Below are positions 6,256 through 13,124 of a stretch of DNA of 44,383 nt, one piece after another. A model generated the notes under the pieces. It did no database searches. It saw nothing but the letters and a program-made list of their open reading frames with translations, and was not told the DNA's origin. The stretch is taken from positions 1-44,383 of IMG/VR virus record IMGVR_UViG_3300025168_009255; one strand, given 5' to 3'. Both the position numbers and the translations under genes were made by a program. The first letter of the stretch is position 1. Each line of letters begins with the position of its first letter. This stretch comes from a virus.

Positions 6256-7545
6256 TTAACTAGTGTGTACATTATAATTTAGTTTAGCTTGTACACCATT
6301 GTAATATGACCATATAAAAGCAGAAGCCTTTTTAATATTACCAACAAAGCCTTTCATATCATGCCATTCATCAGTTGCAGACATTGATGATAAATTCCTA
6401 ACCGTTAATCCATTTAGTTCTTCAACTGCTTGCATCTTATAAGCTTTGTTAGTGTGATAGTGTCCTCTGTGTACCTCAACATGCCTTACTTCACTCCACA
6501 GCTCTCTATAACGTTGAGAAACTATTCCTGGTAAATCATTTAACTTAGCTCCATCGCCATGATCGTTTACAATTAAACACTTACCATAATGAAAAGCTTT
6601 CATCATAGACATAGAATTATCTACAGTTACATTTTCATTGTTTTCATAATATATTTCTAACGCATCACCTATATGCATCATTGATTCTCTATCGTGGTTA
6701 CCAGGTATTACTGCTATATGCACTGAACTTATATCTATAAGCATATTAACACACTCTATAAGTAGCTTTCTACCTGCACGATACATTTCCATATGTTTAT
6801 TAGTATTAAACTGTGGTGTGCCCTTTGTTGTACTTGGTATAGGCCAGTCACCATCTGAGTTTAAAAAATCATTACCTACTACAAAAAGTATTTTGTCTAT
6901 ATAGAAACCACTAGATCTTTTAATTAAATGTTCTAAAGCATTTAACATTCTGTGTCTTGCTATTTCTAAACTATAATCATCACCAGATATTCCTATCTTA
7001 CCTATATGTAAGTCACAAGCATTTATTTCTAATAAATGTGAGTCATCTTCTATAAAGCTTGAAGGTCTTATTGCTATGCTAGGTACAGAATCAAAAAGAG
7101 GAACCAAGTCTTCAACCAGTTCCTCTCTAATTTTTTCTATATTCATTGTTGGATCAACACGTTTTAACCAAGCCTTTGTTCTATACATTGGTATAGTTAT
7201 TGGTCTTTTAGCTTTATCAAAACCTGTTACTTCATATGTACCTATATCGTATTTATCTACTTCCCAAGTATTTAAATCTACATTACAAGACTTTAATAAA
7301 TCTTTTAACGATTTAACCCTTTTACTATCTTCACAAGTAGCTGTAGCAATATTTTTATCTTCATGAAATGTTGTTTTTTCTTTATCGTGCTGTGGATTAA
7401 TTTTATTTCTTAATCTTCTTGCTATTCCTCTAACAGCCTCGTAGTTACTATTGAAAAGCTCTGCTGTTTGATTGTAATCTTTATTTAATTTTTCAGGATT
7501 TGCAATTAAATAATCTTTCAGTTTATGTAATTCGATCTTTTTCAT
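6256..7545 (-). CDS. Calcineurin-like metallophosphoesterase
   Basis: 429 residues. Metal-binding motifs are in order: DLH (178-180), GND (224-226), GNHD (282-285), HGDG (329-332) and GHYH (361-364). Together they define the binuclear metallophosphoesterase core. The first ~50 residues (TAELFNSNYEAVRGIARRLR) look like a helix-turn-helix, followed by a linker, as in other phage proteins that join an HTH to a phosphoesterase. Likely a nuclease or nucleotidase in DNA metabolism; the substrate cannot be read from sequence. It lies at the 3' end of the minus operon and overlaps the upstream gene by 23 bases. Confidence 0.85.
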   Translation of the reverse strand: MKKIELHKLKDYLIANPEKLNKDYNQTAELFNSNYEAVRGIARRLRNKINPQHDKEKTTFHEDKNIATATCEDSKRVKSLKDLLKSCNVDLNTWEVDKYDIGTYEVTGFDKAKRPITIPMYRTKAWLKRVDPTMNIEKIREELVEDLVPLFDSVPSIAIRPSSFIEDDSHLLEINACDLHIGKIGISGDDYSLEIARHRMLNALEHLIKRSSGFYIDKILFVVGNDFLNSDGDWPIPSTTKGTPQFNTNKHMEMYRAGRKLLIECVNMLIDISSVHIAVIPGNHDRESMMHIGDALEIYYENNENVTVDNSMSMMKAFHYGKCLIVNDHGDGAKLNDLPGIVSQRYRELWSEVRHVEVHRGHYHTNKAYKMQAVEELNGLTVRNLSSMSATDEWHDMKGFVGNIKKASAFIWSYYNGVQAKLNYNVHTS

Positions 7546-7777
7546 ATGGTGGTCCGAAGTCGTGTTGTGATTTTACAACGACCTTAACAGGCTTGAAAGT
7601 ATGATTTTTTCTCCAAGTTTTTCGTTTGCTCATAGCAATATTTACTAACAATGGATTGTTCATAACGTCAGCACCTTTATAAAATTTAATTAATACATCC
7701 CTAATAACAACCTTAGATTTGTTTTTATCTTGTAAATGCCAGTCCGTCATCCAAATTGGAACCTTTTCTTTATTCAT
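7523..7777 (-). CDS. Hypothetical protein (84 aa)
   Basis: MNKEKVPIWMTDWHLQDKNK, then helical and basic regions (SKRKTWRKNHTFKPVKVVVK). Its end overlaps the start of the phosphoesterase gene by 23 bases, so the two are co-expressed. No motif recognised; the basic centre could bind nucleic acid. Confidence 0.6.
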   Translation of the reverse strand: MNKEKVPIWMTDWHLQDKNKSKVVIRDVLIKFYKGADVMNNPLLVNIAMSKRKTWRKNHTFKPVKVVVKSQHDFGPPYEKDRIT

Positions 7778-7785
7778 TATTTTGT

Positions 7786-7905
7786 TTACTTTTTTGGCAG
7801 CTTGTAAGGTGGCTTATTGTATTCTGCAATTAATGCTGAATCTATTTGTTTTATAAGAGCCACATAATATCTTCTTAATTTTTGCAATCTATCTTTTCTT
7901 GTCAT
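7786..7905 (-). CDS. Tiny hypothetical protein (39 aa)
   Basis: Reads MTRKDRLQKLRRYYVALIKQ then IDSALIAEYNKPPYKLPKK, stop at 7786-7788. Its start lies inside the 3' end of the upstream gene (17-base overlap) and its stop is 8 bases before the next ATG, filling an otherwise empty gap. Helical, basic N-terminal half. Short but consistent with operon packing. Confidence 0.5.
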   Translation of the reverse strand: MTRKDRLQKLRRYYVALIKQIDSALIAEYNKPPYKLPKK

Positions 7906-8077
7906 TGTTATTAATTTGTTTTAATAATTTTTTAGCTTTTGCTCCATACCTATCTCTAACTCTATTTTTTTCATAAGTGTTTAAAGTGTCAGATTTAAAT
8001 CCAAAATACATTTCAAACATATCATAGGGTTTAAAGTTTGTATTGTCTTTAATTATTTTATCTTTTGGATGATTCAT
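7889..8077 (-). CDS. Hypothetical protein (62 aa)
   Basis: MNHPKDKIIKDNTNFKPYDM leads into an aromatic segment (FEMYFGFKSDTLNTYEKNRV) and a basic C-terminus. It is the first gene after the 184-base structured intergenic region and is preceded by a leader hairpin at 8106-8125, 28 bases before its ATG. Function not recognised. Confidence 0.55.
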   Translation of the reverse strand: MNHPKDKIIKDNTNFKPYDMFEMYFGFKSDTLNTYEKNRVRDRYGAKAKKLLKQINNNDKKR

Positions 8078-8105
8078 ATTGTTTTTAAAGTATGCATAGT
8101 TATTA

Positions 8106-8125
8106 CCCAGGGATTACTCCCCAGG
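8106..8125 (-). promoter_or_regulatory. Leader hairpin with GUAA tetraloop before gene 8077
   Basis: On the minus strand CCTGGGGA-GTAA-TCCCTGGG folds into an 8-bp stem with two G-U pairs. Read as plus-strand RNA the same positions would be A-C mismatches, so the element is probably transcribed from the minus strand. It is followed by TAATAAC, like the hairpin at 10115-10142, which is also just upstream of a minus-strand start. A regulatory or mRNA-processing role is inferred. Confidence 0.5.
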
Positions 8126-8261
8126 CTTTAACTCCCAAATTGAACTAATTTTAAAAACGATAACTGAAAAAAAGTTACTCATAATAAAATATGTTCATGC
8201 TATCAAACCGATGATAACATTAAGAACTTCTGAAGTTAAAGTGATTCAGTCACTTTTTTTA
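8126..8261. other. Structured non-coding gap with small hairpins
   Basis: No coding frame on either strand. Besides the terminator-like hairpin at 8238-8260 it holds two more inverted repeats: TATCA-(6)-TGATA near 8199-8214 and AACTT-CTG-AAGTT near 8225-8237. They lie in a row in an otherwise fully packed operon. This could be a small RNA or a long structured leader for the gene at 8077; no promoter consensus was seen. Confidence 0.35.
8238..8260 (+). terminator. Intrinsic terminator-like hairpin, plus orientation
   Basis: AAAGTGA-TTCAG-TCACTTT followed by a T run (8254-8260). The U-tract is on the plus strand, although all flanking genes are on the minus strand. It may stop stray or antisense plus-strand transcription, end a small plus-strand RNA, or act weakly in both directions at the end of gene 8262-8453. 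Confidence 0.5.
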
Positions 8262-8453
8262 TTATTTTAATTCTTGAGGAGTTTTATATTCTTTCATGAT
8301 TGTTCTTCCTTTAAACACATCTTTAGGTGGGTTCATACCAAATTGTATTTGAAAGCCTATGTCTGTATTTATAATTTTTGGCAGTACAATTTTTTTACTA
8401 TCCAAATCTCCTGACCTGTTATAAGAAATTACTTTTTGTATTTCTACACCCAT
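8262..8453 (-). CDS. Hypothetical protein (63 aa)
   Basis: MGVEIQKVISYNRSGDLDSK, then alternating strands and an FGMNPPKDVFKG segment. It overlaps the upstream gene by one base (TAATG) and precedes the non-coding gap. No recognised family. Confidence 0.5.
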   Translation of the reverse strand: MGVEIQKVISYNRSGDLDSKKIVLPKIINTDIGFQIQFGMNPPKDVFKGRTIMKEYKTPQELK

Positions 8454-8665
8454 TAGTTTAAATTGTTTTTCTTGTTATATAAATTATATAATTCTGATTC
8501 TAAATCATCGTATTCATCATCATCGTATACAAAAATTAACTTTGGTATTTCATCACCATTCAACCAATCATTACAAGTGTTATACATTTTTTGAACTAAT
8601 ACTGATTCTGGATCAGAAGATTTTTTCTCCTTTGACGTTAGCTCTACTTCTAGAATTAATTTCAT
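8453..8665 (-). CDS. Hypothetical acidic protein (70 aa)
   Basis: Starts MKLILEVELTSKEKKSSDPE; the centre PKLIFVYDDDEYDDLESELY is highly acidic. The start overlaps the upstream gene by 53 bases; a later Met at residue 27 is an alternative start that would remove the overlap. Function unknown. Confidence 0.5.
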   Translation of the reverse strand: MKLILEVELTSKEKKSSDPESVLVQKMYNTCNDWLNGDEIPKLIFVYDDDEYDDLESELYNLYNKKNNLN

Positions 8666-8969
8666 AATTTTCTTTTTTAATCGCTACTTTCAAAAGTACT
8701 AAATATCCAATTAAGTCATCAACAGTATCATAAGTATTTATGTTCAAACCTTTGTTAGCAACTCGCATAAGCTTGTCATCTATTCTAGCGCAAAGGTTTT
8801 CTGTGGCTGTTCCTTTAGCAAAAATATTTGCAGGATTTAATGCACTATCTCCATAATCTAAGTTTTTATTAATTAATAATTCCTTAATAGAATCACAAGC
8901 TTTTCTTATTTCCAACCTCATGTCGGCAGATTCTTGATTTTTATTTATTTCTTGTCCCATATTATACAT
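8613..8969 (-). CDS. DUF1599/Nmad1-like protein
   Basis: 118 residues. The core reads ELLINKNLDYGDSALNPANI, FAKGTATENLCARIDDKLMR and DTVDDLIGYLVLLKVAI. This matches the layout of the small 'nucleotide modification associated domain 1' family (PF07659, name and number from memory) common in phages: KNxDYGdS, a RiDDKlxR helix and a DLIGYLvLL helix. The family is linked by context to nucleotide or base modification; its reaction is not established here. The start shares TAATG with the upstream gene. Confidence 0.7.
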   Translation of the reverse strand: MYNMGQEINKNQESADMRLEIRKACDSIKELLINKNLDYGDSALNPANIFAKGTATENLCARIDDKLMRVANKGLNINTYDTVDDLIGYLVLLKVAIKKENYEINSRSRANVKGEKIF

Positions 8970-9358
8970 TAGTCTAATTTAGATTTTAAATGATTTATTA
9001 TTTCATTCATTTTTCTTTTGTAAAACAACTCAAACTCTACGTATTCTAAGTTGCCATTTTCATTTGTTTGTTTAGGAGATTGTTGCTCCCATAATCTATA
9101 CATTACTGCACGCATTCTTTGTGCTGGTGTTTTAGTTTCAAACTCCATGTCAATACTAGCAGACTCTACTGCTTCTATCTGCTGCTCTGTAATGGGAGCA
9201 GAAGACAAAACTACAAATCCTGGTTGTTTCAGTACGCTGTATAAATTACCTACTGTTTCTGGTGCTAATTCTGGAGTTCCTAATGAAACTCTTAAACTGT
9301 TGTCTGCTAATGTGCGAATGTTATCAACTCCGCCTTCAAATACTATTGTCTTTCTCAT
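8969..9358 (-). CDS. Conserved phage protein of unknown function (129 aa)
   Basis: Features: LRVSLGTPELAPETVGNLYS, GFVVLSSAPITEQQIEAVES, then TPAQRMRAVMYRLWEQ and FELFYKRKMNEIINHLK. I recall this SQRLRAVxYxxWE...fxxfYxxxmexii pattern from early operons of many Bacteroidetes phages, without assigned function. Two-part build: beta-rich N-terminus, helical C-terminus. It overlaps both neighbours, so it belongs to the same transcript. Confidence 0.65.
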   Translation of the reverse strand: MRKTIVFEGGVDNIRTLADNSLRVSLGTPELAPETVGNLYSVLKQPGFVVLSSAPITEQQIEAVESASIDMEFETKTPAQRMRAVMYRLWEQQSPKQTNENGNLEYVEFELFYKRKMNEIINHLKSKLD

Positions 9359-9629
9359 ATTCTTGTATAATTAATTGTTTTAATTCTATTATTATATCCA
9401 TTATCTTGTCATAAATAACATCTACATCATCTTCATGGTTACCATTATTTATAATTTCATCATCATAAATTTTGGCTATTCTAATAAGTCTATTAAATTT
9501 TTGTTTTGCTCGTTTAGAATTTTTGCCTTTTAAATTATATAGTTGTTCATTAAAACACCTGAACATAGCTATACACAAAACTAAATCTATGTCTTCTTCT
9601 TTGTGTAAAAGCTTATCTACTTTTTTCAT
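9336..9629 (-). CDS. Hypothetical helical protein (97 aa)
   Basis: Largely alpha-helical, with a basic centre (LKGKNSKRAKQKFNRLIRIA) and an acidic second half (NHEDDVDVIYDKIMDIIIEL). It overlaps the downstream gene by 23 bases and the upstream one by 4 (ATGA). No family recognised. Confidence 0.5.
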   Translation of the reverse strand: MKKVDKLLHKEEDIDLVLCIAMFRCFNEQLYNLKGKNSKRAKQKFNRLIRIAKIYDDEIINNGNHEDDVDVIYDKIMDIIIELKQLIIQEYEKDNSI

Positions 9630-9847
9630 AATGTTTTACTTTTCATATACTCTATATTTTTTCTTATATCCTCATAATCCTCATTAGTTGTTTTTAACAC
9701 ATCAATTATATTATCTTTATGTTTACTATTTAATAGTAAATCTATTAACCATTTAAGTTCTCCATATTCGTCAGAGTTTTCTTCTTTAAACCATTTTATA
9801 TAATTGTCTATTTCTATTTCATAATTGTTGTTTTCTGTTGTGTTCAT
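9626..9847 (-). CDS. Hypothetical acidic protein (73 aa)
   Basis: MNTTENNNYEIEIDNYIKWF followed by acidic helical sequence. Coupled to both neighbours by 4-base overlaps. No motif recognised. Confidence 0.5.
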   Translation of the reverse strand: MNTTENNNYEIEIDNYIKWFKEENSDEYGELKWLIDLLLNSKHKDNIIDVLKTTNEDYEDIRKNIEYMKSKTL

Positions 9848-10095
9848 AATGTTTGTAATTTAATTCTTTTCATAAATTGATCTCTAGGATCACGTGGGAC
9901 ATGATCAAACCATAACCTACCTATAAGCTCTTGTGCTTCTTGTCTAGTTTCTGGTAGGTTTCTAATTATCCATTCACTAACGTGTGGATCATAAGGACAT
10001 AACTGTAATAATGATTCTATTTTATCTTCTTGCCACCATTGTATTGAGTCTACAATTGGTTCTTTTTGATTATTAAATATTTCGTCTAATTCCAT
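9844..10095 (-). CDS. Hypothetical protein (83 aa)
   Basis: MELDEIFNNQKEPIVDSIQW then a Trp-rich, helical body (LLQLCPYDPHVSEWIIRNLP) and a basic end. First gene after a 115-base leader containing two hairpins and a -7 box, so it likely heads a transcription unit running to 8262. Function unknown. Confidence 0.55.
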   Translation of the reverse strand: MELDEIFNNQKEPIVDSIQWWQEDKIESLLQLCPYDPHVSEWIIRNLPETRQEAQELIGRLWFDHVPRDPRDQFMKRIKLQTL

Positions 10096-10114
10096 TTTAT
10101 TAATATATGTTATA

Positions 10115-10188
10115 CCCAGAGTTAGGATTAACTAACCCTGGGAACAACCAATCAAATAAAACAATGAAAACCTGGACAGGAAGTCCAG
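10115..10188 (-). promoter_or_regulatory. Two-hairpin leader before gene 10095
   Basis: Hairpin 1 (10115-10142): an 11-bp stem CCCAGGGTTAG/CTAACTCTGGG with a 6-base loop; its one non-Watson-Crick pair is G-U on the minus strand and A-C on the plus strand. Hairpin 2 (10172-10188): CTGGAC/GTCCAG with a 5-base loop. Hairpin 1 ends in CTGGG-TATAAC, 19 bases before the ATG, resembling the element at 8106-8125. Suggests a structured 5' leader or processing site; ligand or protein partner unknown. Confidence 0.5.
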
Positions 10189-10202
10189 TAAGAAAGATAT
10201 TG

Positions 10203-10210
10203 CAAAGTTA
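10203..10210 (-). promoter_or_regulatory. Candidate -7 box TAACTTTG (minus strand)
   Basis: TAnnTTTG directly behind the stop of gene 10211 and oriented to transcribe the two-hairpin leader. No good TTTG at -33. If real, the leader RNA would be about 100 nt long. Confidence 0.35.
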
Positions 10211-10525
10211 CTAATTAACTTCGCTATTCTCCAAGTTTTCTTTGTCGTGTTTTTTAAAGTCTTCCATTCTTTCGTCAAACTTCTGTACATTTTCTTTTAT
10301 CCATCTAGCAAACTCTTTTGAAAAGTCAGTAGCCGTGTCTTCATTGTATTCTTTAAAATACCATAATGACAGTAAATGTTCAAAGTATTGTACAGATGAT
10401 CGCTGGTCGTCTAAAAGTCTTTTTACCAGTACAGGTATATTTACTTTTGCTCCATCAATTTGTATTTCAACATTACCTGTTTCTAATTGAGGTTTTTCTA
10501 CTTTTGGTGTTTTTCTTTTTGCCAT
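10211..10525 (-). CDS. Hypothetical protein (104 aa)
   Basis: Basic start (MAKRKTPKVEKPQLETGNVE), a short beta segment (IQIDGAKVNIPVLVKRLLDD), then helical, charged sequence. One base separates it from the DnaA-like gene upstream, so it is probably co-translated in the replication block. No family recognised. Confidence 0.55.
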   Translation of the reverse strand: MAKRKTPKVEKPQLETGNVEIQIDGAKVNIPVLVKRLLDDQRSSVQYFEHLLSLWYFKEYNEDTATDFSKEFARWIKENVQKFDERMEDFKKHDKENLENSEVN

Positions 10526-10526
10526 G

Positions 10527-11033
10527 TTATTCGTTAATTAAGTGTTCTAGTTTGTTAATTTTGTTTTTAAGTTCGTTGTTTTCCGCCCTTAACTTATCGA
10601 TTATTAATATGCTAGTTTTTCTGTCCATGTATTCTTGGACATGTTCTTCTTGCATTTCTTCAATTACTTCTAAATCTATTACAGCACTAAAGCTTACCTC
10701 TAATAAATCATACATATTTTTATAGTCTTGATAGTATGCATAATCTCCATCATGATGTTTCATATAATAAAGACAAGATGTTCTGTCTCTATTTATAAAA
10801 TTAGCTATGGTTTCAGGATGCATACCATACTTACCCCAAAATATATTACATATTGATTTTCTTAAAAGTACAAGATCTGCTGTTTTCTTTTTAGATAAAA
10901 TTACTTTTTTATTTATACCAAGCAAAGCATTACATATATCAAATATTTTATCTGCATATATGTCAATTACCCTTTGGCTCCATGTTTTGTTATTCCTTAT
11001 AAAAGGAAATGTATGGACAGGTGGTTGTATCAT
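10527..11033 (-). CDS. DnaA domain IV-like replication/DNA-binding protein
   Basis: 168 residues. Residues ~45-110 (LVLLRKSICNIFWGKYGMHP, ETIANFINRDRTSCLYYMKH) resemble the HTH of DnaA domain IV, in which an arginine and an RDHST-like motif contact DnaA boxes; here the signature is RDRTS. No AAA+ domain is present, so it is not a full initiator. The C-terminus (RAENNELKNKINKLEHLINE) is a coiled coil that could dimerise or recruit helicase. Gene order with RusA, SSB, Rad52 and DnaB supports a replication-initiation or loading role (inferred). It overlaps the resolvase gene by 4 bases. Confidence 0.65.
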   Translation of the reverse strand: MIQPPVHTFPFIRNNKTWSQRVIDIYADKIFDICNALLGINKKVILSKKKTADLVLLRKSICNIFWGKYGMHPETIANFINRDRTSCLYYMKHHDGDYAYYQDYKNMYDLLEVSFSAVIDLEVIEEMQEEHVQEYMDRKTSILIIDKLRAENNELKNKINKLEHLINE

Positions 11034-11392
11034 ATAATTGTAATATATACTCCTGGCTTTTCTTTATCATATTCATATTGTTCAAATACTGGTATTATAA
11101 ACTCAGCATTATCATCTTCTATCCATCCATTTTTTACCATAAGGTCTTGCACTGTTTGTGCTGGATTTATATAGTCGAACTTGTGTTTTGACTTTCTTAT
11201 AAATTTGAATGATATTTTCACAGGAAATTCATGTTGTTTTAATTCTTTTTTAAATTGATTTTTATACTCAAGGTAATACCCCTTAGACTCTTTAATGTAA
11301 TTCATTACTGTCTTACTATTAATAAGCATTTTTCCAGTCCATCTTTTAGAATTTTTGGAACTTGGGACATTACCTGGTATAAAAATTTTCAT
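11030..11392 (-). CDS. RusA-like Holliday-junction resolvase
   Basis: 120 residues, the usual RusA size. An N-terminal IPGNVPSSKNSKRW strand-turn is followed by FDYINPAQTVQDLM (72-85) and WIEDDNAEF (90-98), giving acidic residues D73, D83, D93 and D94 at positions typical of the RusA metal site. It would cut Holliday junctions and branched DNA before packaging. Starts next to a -7 box at 11397-11404. Confidence 0.75.
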   Translation of the reverse strand: MKIFIPGNVPSSKNSKRWTGKMLINSKTVMNYIKESKGYYLEYKNQFKKELKQHEFPVKISFKFIRKSKHKFDYINPAQTVQDLMVKNGWIEDDNAEFIIPVFEQYEYDKEKPGVYITII

Positions 11393-11396
11393 GCAT

Positions 11397-11404
11397 CAAA
11401 TATA
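11397..11404 (-). promoter_or_regulatory. Candidate -7 box TATATTTG (minus strand)
   Basis: Minus-strand TATATTTG ends four bases before the ATG of the RusA-like gene, so a transcript from it would have almost no leader. No TTTG at the -33 position. Confidence 0.35.
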
Positions 11405-11411
11405 CAATTTT

Positions 11412-12032
11412 TTAGAATGGTAAATCTTCTCCATCATTTGTTTCATAAACCACACCATTGTCATTAGTAGATTTATTAGACGCTTCACTCCAAACTTTAT
11501 GCAACTCTAGAAAGTCTTTATGTTGATCAGGTGTAAGCTGTTTGTTATATTTAGCATCGTACTTTATAGTCTGTCCCATCTTTTTACTAAACTTATATTT
11601 TAGCGATGTTCTAACCATAGGCTCATTAGTCTCTCTATCTGTTCCTATATACTCTTCTGTACAGAATACACATTGCAATCTTTTACCTGTTGATTCCTTC
11701 ATAGAATCTTCTATATTAGAAAAATCAGTTACACCAGCATTAACTAAAAACTCTTTTAATAATTTACGTTTAAAATCAGCAGACTCAGGCTTATCACTAT
11801 CTTTTGGTTGATAAAATCTAGGTGTAATTTTTCTACCATCTTCTGTAAATACAGAAAACTCTATGTATGGTGTACCACCTTTCCAATTAGGATTATCATG
11901 TTCTGTTTGTATACCATTAATTGTACAAATGTAAGAACCAGGTGTTTTTAACCACTCTACTTTTTTGTATTCTTTTTTGTTATTATTGTTTTTACCGTTT
12001 GAAGTTTCTACTTCGTTTAAATTCCAATTCAT
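11412..12032 (-). CDS. Probable single-stranded DNA-binding protein
   Basis: 206 residues. A beta-rich core (GSYICTINGIQTEHDNPNWK, PYIEFSVFTEDGRKITPRFY, RLQCVFCTEEYIGTD) fits an OB-fold-type phage SSB. The protein ends in a flexible Asn/Ser/Asp region with the exact tip DGEDLPF, like the acidic D(D)LPF tail by which SSBs recruit partners. Neighbouring RusA- and Rad52-like genes support the role. Sequence beyond the tail is too diverged for a firm family name. Confidence 0.65.
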   Translation of the reverse strand: MNWNLNEVETSNGKNNNNKKEYKKVEWLKTPGSYICTINGIQTEHDNPNWKGGTPYIEFSVFTEDGRKITPRFYQPKDSDKPESADFKRKLLKEFLVNAGVTDFSNIEDSMKESTGKRLQCVFCTEEYIGTDRETNEPMVRTSLKYKFSKKMGQTIKYDAKYNKQLTPDQHKDFLELHKVWSEASNKSTNDNGVVYETNDGEDLPF

Positions 12033-12035
12033 AAT

Positions 12036-12257
12036 TTATTTATTTAAGTTTGATTTGATTCTGTGATTGTGTATTGATATTGTAAACCATATTTGACTGT
12101 ATATAATATCGTCTATATCTGATTGTGAGTTTATAGATAGTTTATCTCTTAGATAATCCATTATCTTGTTTGTAAGCTCATCAGTATACTCAGTGTTAGT
12201 GAAGTTATAGGTAGCTTCTAAAGCTACTAAGTCTTCTTGAATTTCTTTATTTGTCAT
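12036..12257 (-). CDS. Hypothetical protein (73 aa)
   Basis: MTNKEIQEDLVALEATYNFT followed by helical segments. Three bases separate it from the SSB gene and it overlaps the Rad52-like gene by 11 bases, so it belongs to the recombination block. No motif recognised. Confidence 0.5.
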   Translation of the reverse strand: MTNKEIQEDLVALEATYNFTNTEYTDELTNKIMDYLRDKLSINSQSDIDDIIYSQIWFTISIHNHRIKSNLNK

Positions 12258-12723
12258 TTTTTACCTTCCAGTTTATGTAGTTAGTTAGAACTGTTCCATC
12301 AAAGATTATTTTATCTTTTTCTTTAGCATAAGGATATTCTTTACCCTTGTATTCTTTAGTTGGTATTTGTTGTATATCTAATCTGTATAAGAATCTACCT
12401 ATACCCCAAGACACACATGCACGTTTAAATGCGTCAGATGCATGTCCTTTGTTTTTTTCTACATTAGATTCAGATCCTGTGTCTGATTTCCATACCCAAT
12501 GTCCATCTACAAATATTCCAACTTTACACATAAGCAATCCACAAGCTTCATAATACTCAGTTGCCCAGTTGCCTGGACCTATTACATCATCTAATAAATC
12601 TTGTGCATCACGTGCATCTATATATGCTACGCAACTTGCTTTACCATAACGTGCAGATTGTACACGCCATTTGTATGGTAATTCTTTTTGTAAATCTTTT
12701 AAATTAACCTTCTCTTGTTTCAT
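12247..12723 (-). CDS. Rad52-family single-strand annealing protein
   Basis: 158 residues. AYIDARDAQDLLDDVIGPGN and W, GHWVWKSDTGSESNVEKNKG and HASDAFKRACVSWGIGRFLY are the conserved Rad52/Rad22 core features: DARxxxDxLDxVxGPxNW and KGxxSDAxKRAxxxxGigRyLY. Phage members anneal complementary ssDNA. With SSB, RusA and DnaB nearby it forms the phage recombination module. It overlaps the HU-like gene by 20 bases. Confidence 0.85.
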   Translation of the reverse strand: MKQEKVNLKDLQKELPYKWRVQSARYGKASCVAYIDARDAQDLLDDVIGPGNWATEYYEACGLLMCKVGIFVDGHWVWKSDTGSESNVEKNKGHASDAFKRACVSWGIGRFLYRLDIQQIPTKEYKGKEYPYAKEKDKIIFDGTVLTNYINWKVKNDK

Positions 12724-12937
12724 AATCTTTATAATCTTTTTTGATTGATTTTGATGCTCTTGTGGCTACTACTATTTTTATAAAGCCACGTATCATTACA
12801 GGAGCATTTTTTGTAATAAGATGTACACCTATTTGAATAAATAGTTCTTTAATAGCATCTTTAACGACAGATGGTTTCTCACCTGTGTCATACGCTACCT
12901 CTTCGTAAATTTGTTGTAGTTTAGTTTTAGTTTTCAT
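12704..12937 (-). CDS. HU/IHF-like DNA-binding protein (77 aa)
   Basis: An N-terminal helix pair (QIYEEVAYDTGEKPSVVKDA, IKELFIQIGVHLI) followed by a turn and strand (APVMIRGFIKIVVATRASKS) mirrors the first half of HU-family proteins, ending in a Lys-rich segment. The DNA-clasping arm seems short. A role in DNA bending or as a helper of recombination and replication is inferred. It is preceded by the best minus-strand promoter in the window. Confidence 0.5.
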   Translation of the reverse strand: MKTKTKLQQIYEEVAYDTGEKPSVVKDAIKELFIQIGVHLITKNAPVMIRGFIKIVVATRASKSIKKDYKDYETREG

Positions 12938-12955
12938 TGTTTTCTAAACGATGTA

Positions 12956-12986
12956 CAAATATAGTTAATAATTGTTAATTATCAAA
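12956..12986 (-). promoter_or_regulatory. Bacteroidetes-type promoter (minus strand)
   Basis: Minus-strand TTTG (12986-12983), 19 bases, then TATATTTG (12963-12956): an exact -33/-7 match with correct spacing. The start codon of the HU-like gene lies 18 bases downstream. The -33 region overlaps the 3' end of the small membrane protein gene, so this is an internal promoter for the recombination block. Confidence 0.75.
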
Positions 12987-13124
12987 AGTATTTAACAATT
13001 TAATTGTTAAGTAACCAATGACACCTATAATTGTAATAGGCAATATTATTAACTTTATAAACAGTGCAATAAAGAGTGCAAGCACTGTAAATATACCGTA
13101 TTTAAAACCCTTCGCTTGACTCAT
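12975..13124 (-). CDS. Small two-helix membrane protein (49 aa)
   Basis: MSQAKGFKYG is followed by two hydrophobic stretches broken by one Lys (IFTVLALFIALFI-K-LIILPITIIGVIGYL) and a polar tail. Its start overlaps the helicase 3' end by 23 bases, fitting operon coupling. Probably in the inner membrane; could be an antiholin-like, anchoring or exclusion protein, but this is not shown. Confidence 0.6.
   Translation of the reverse strand: MSQAKGFKYGIFTVLALFIALFIKLIILPITIIGVIGYLTIKLLNTFDN

Noticed and set aside
10527-11033. Full-length DnaA initiator
   Set aside because: It is 168 residues, with no Walker motifs; only the C-terminal DNA-binding domain is suggested.
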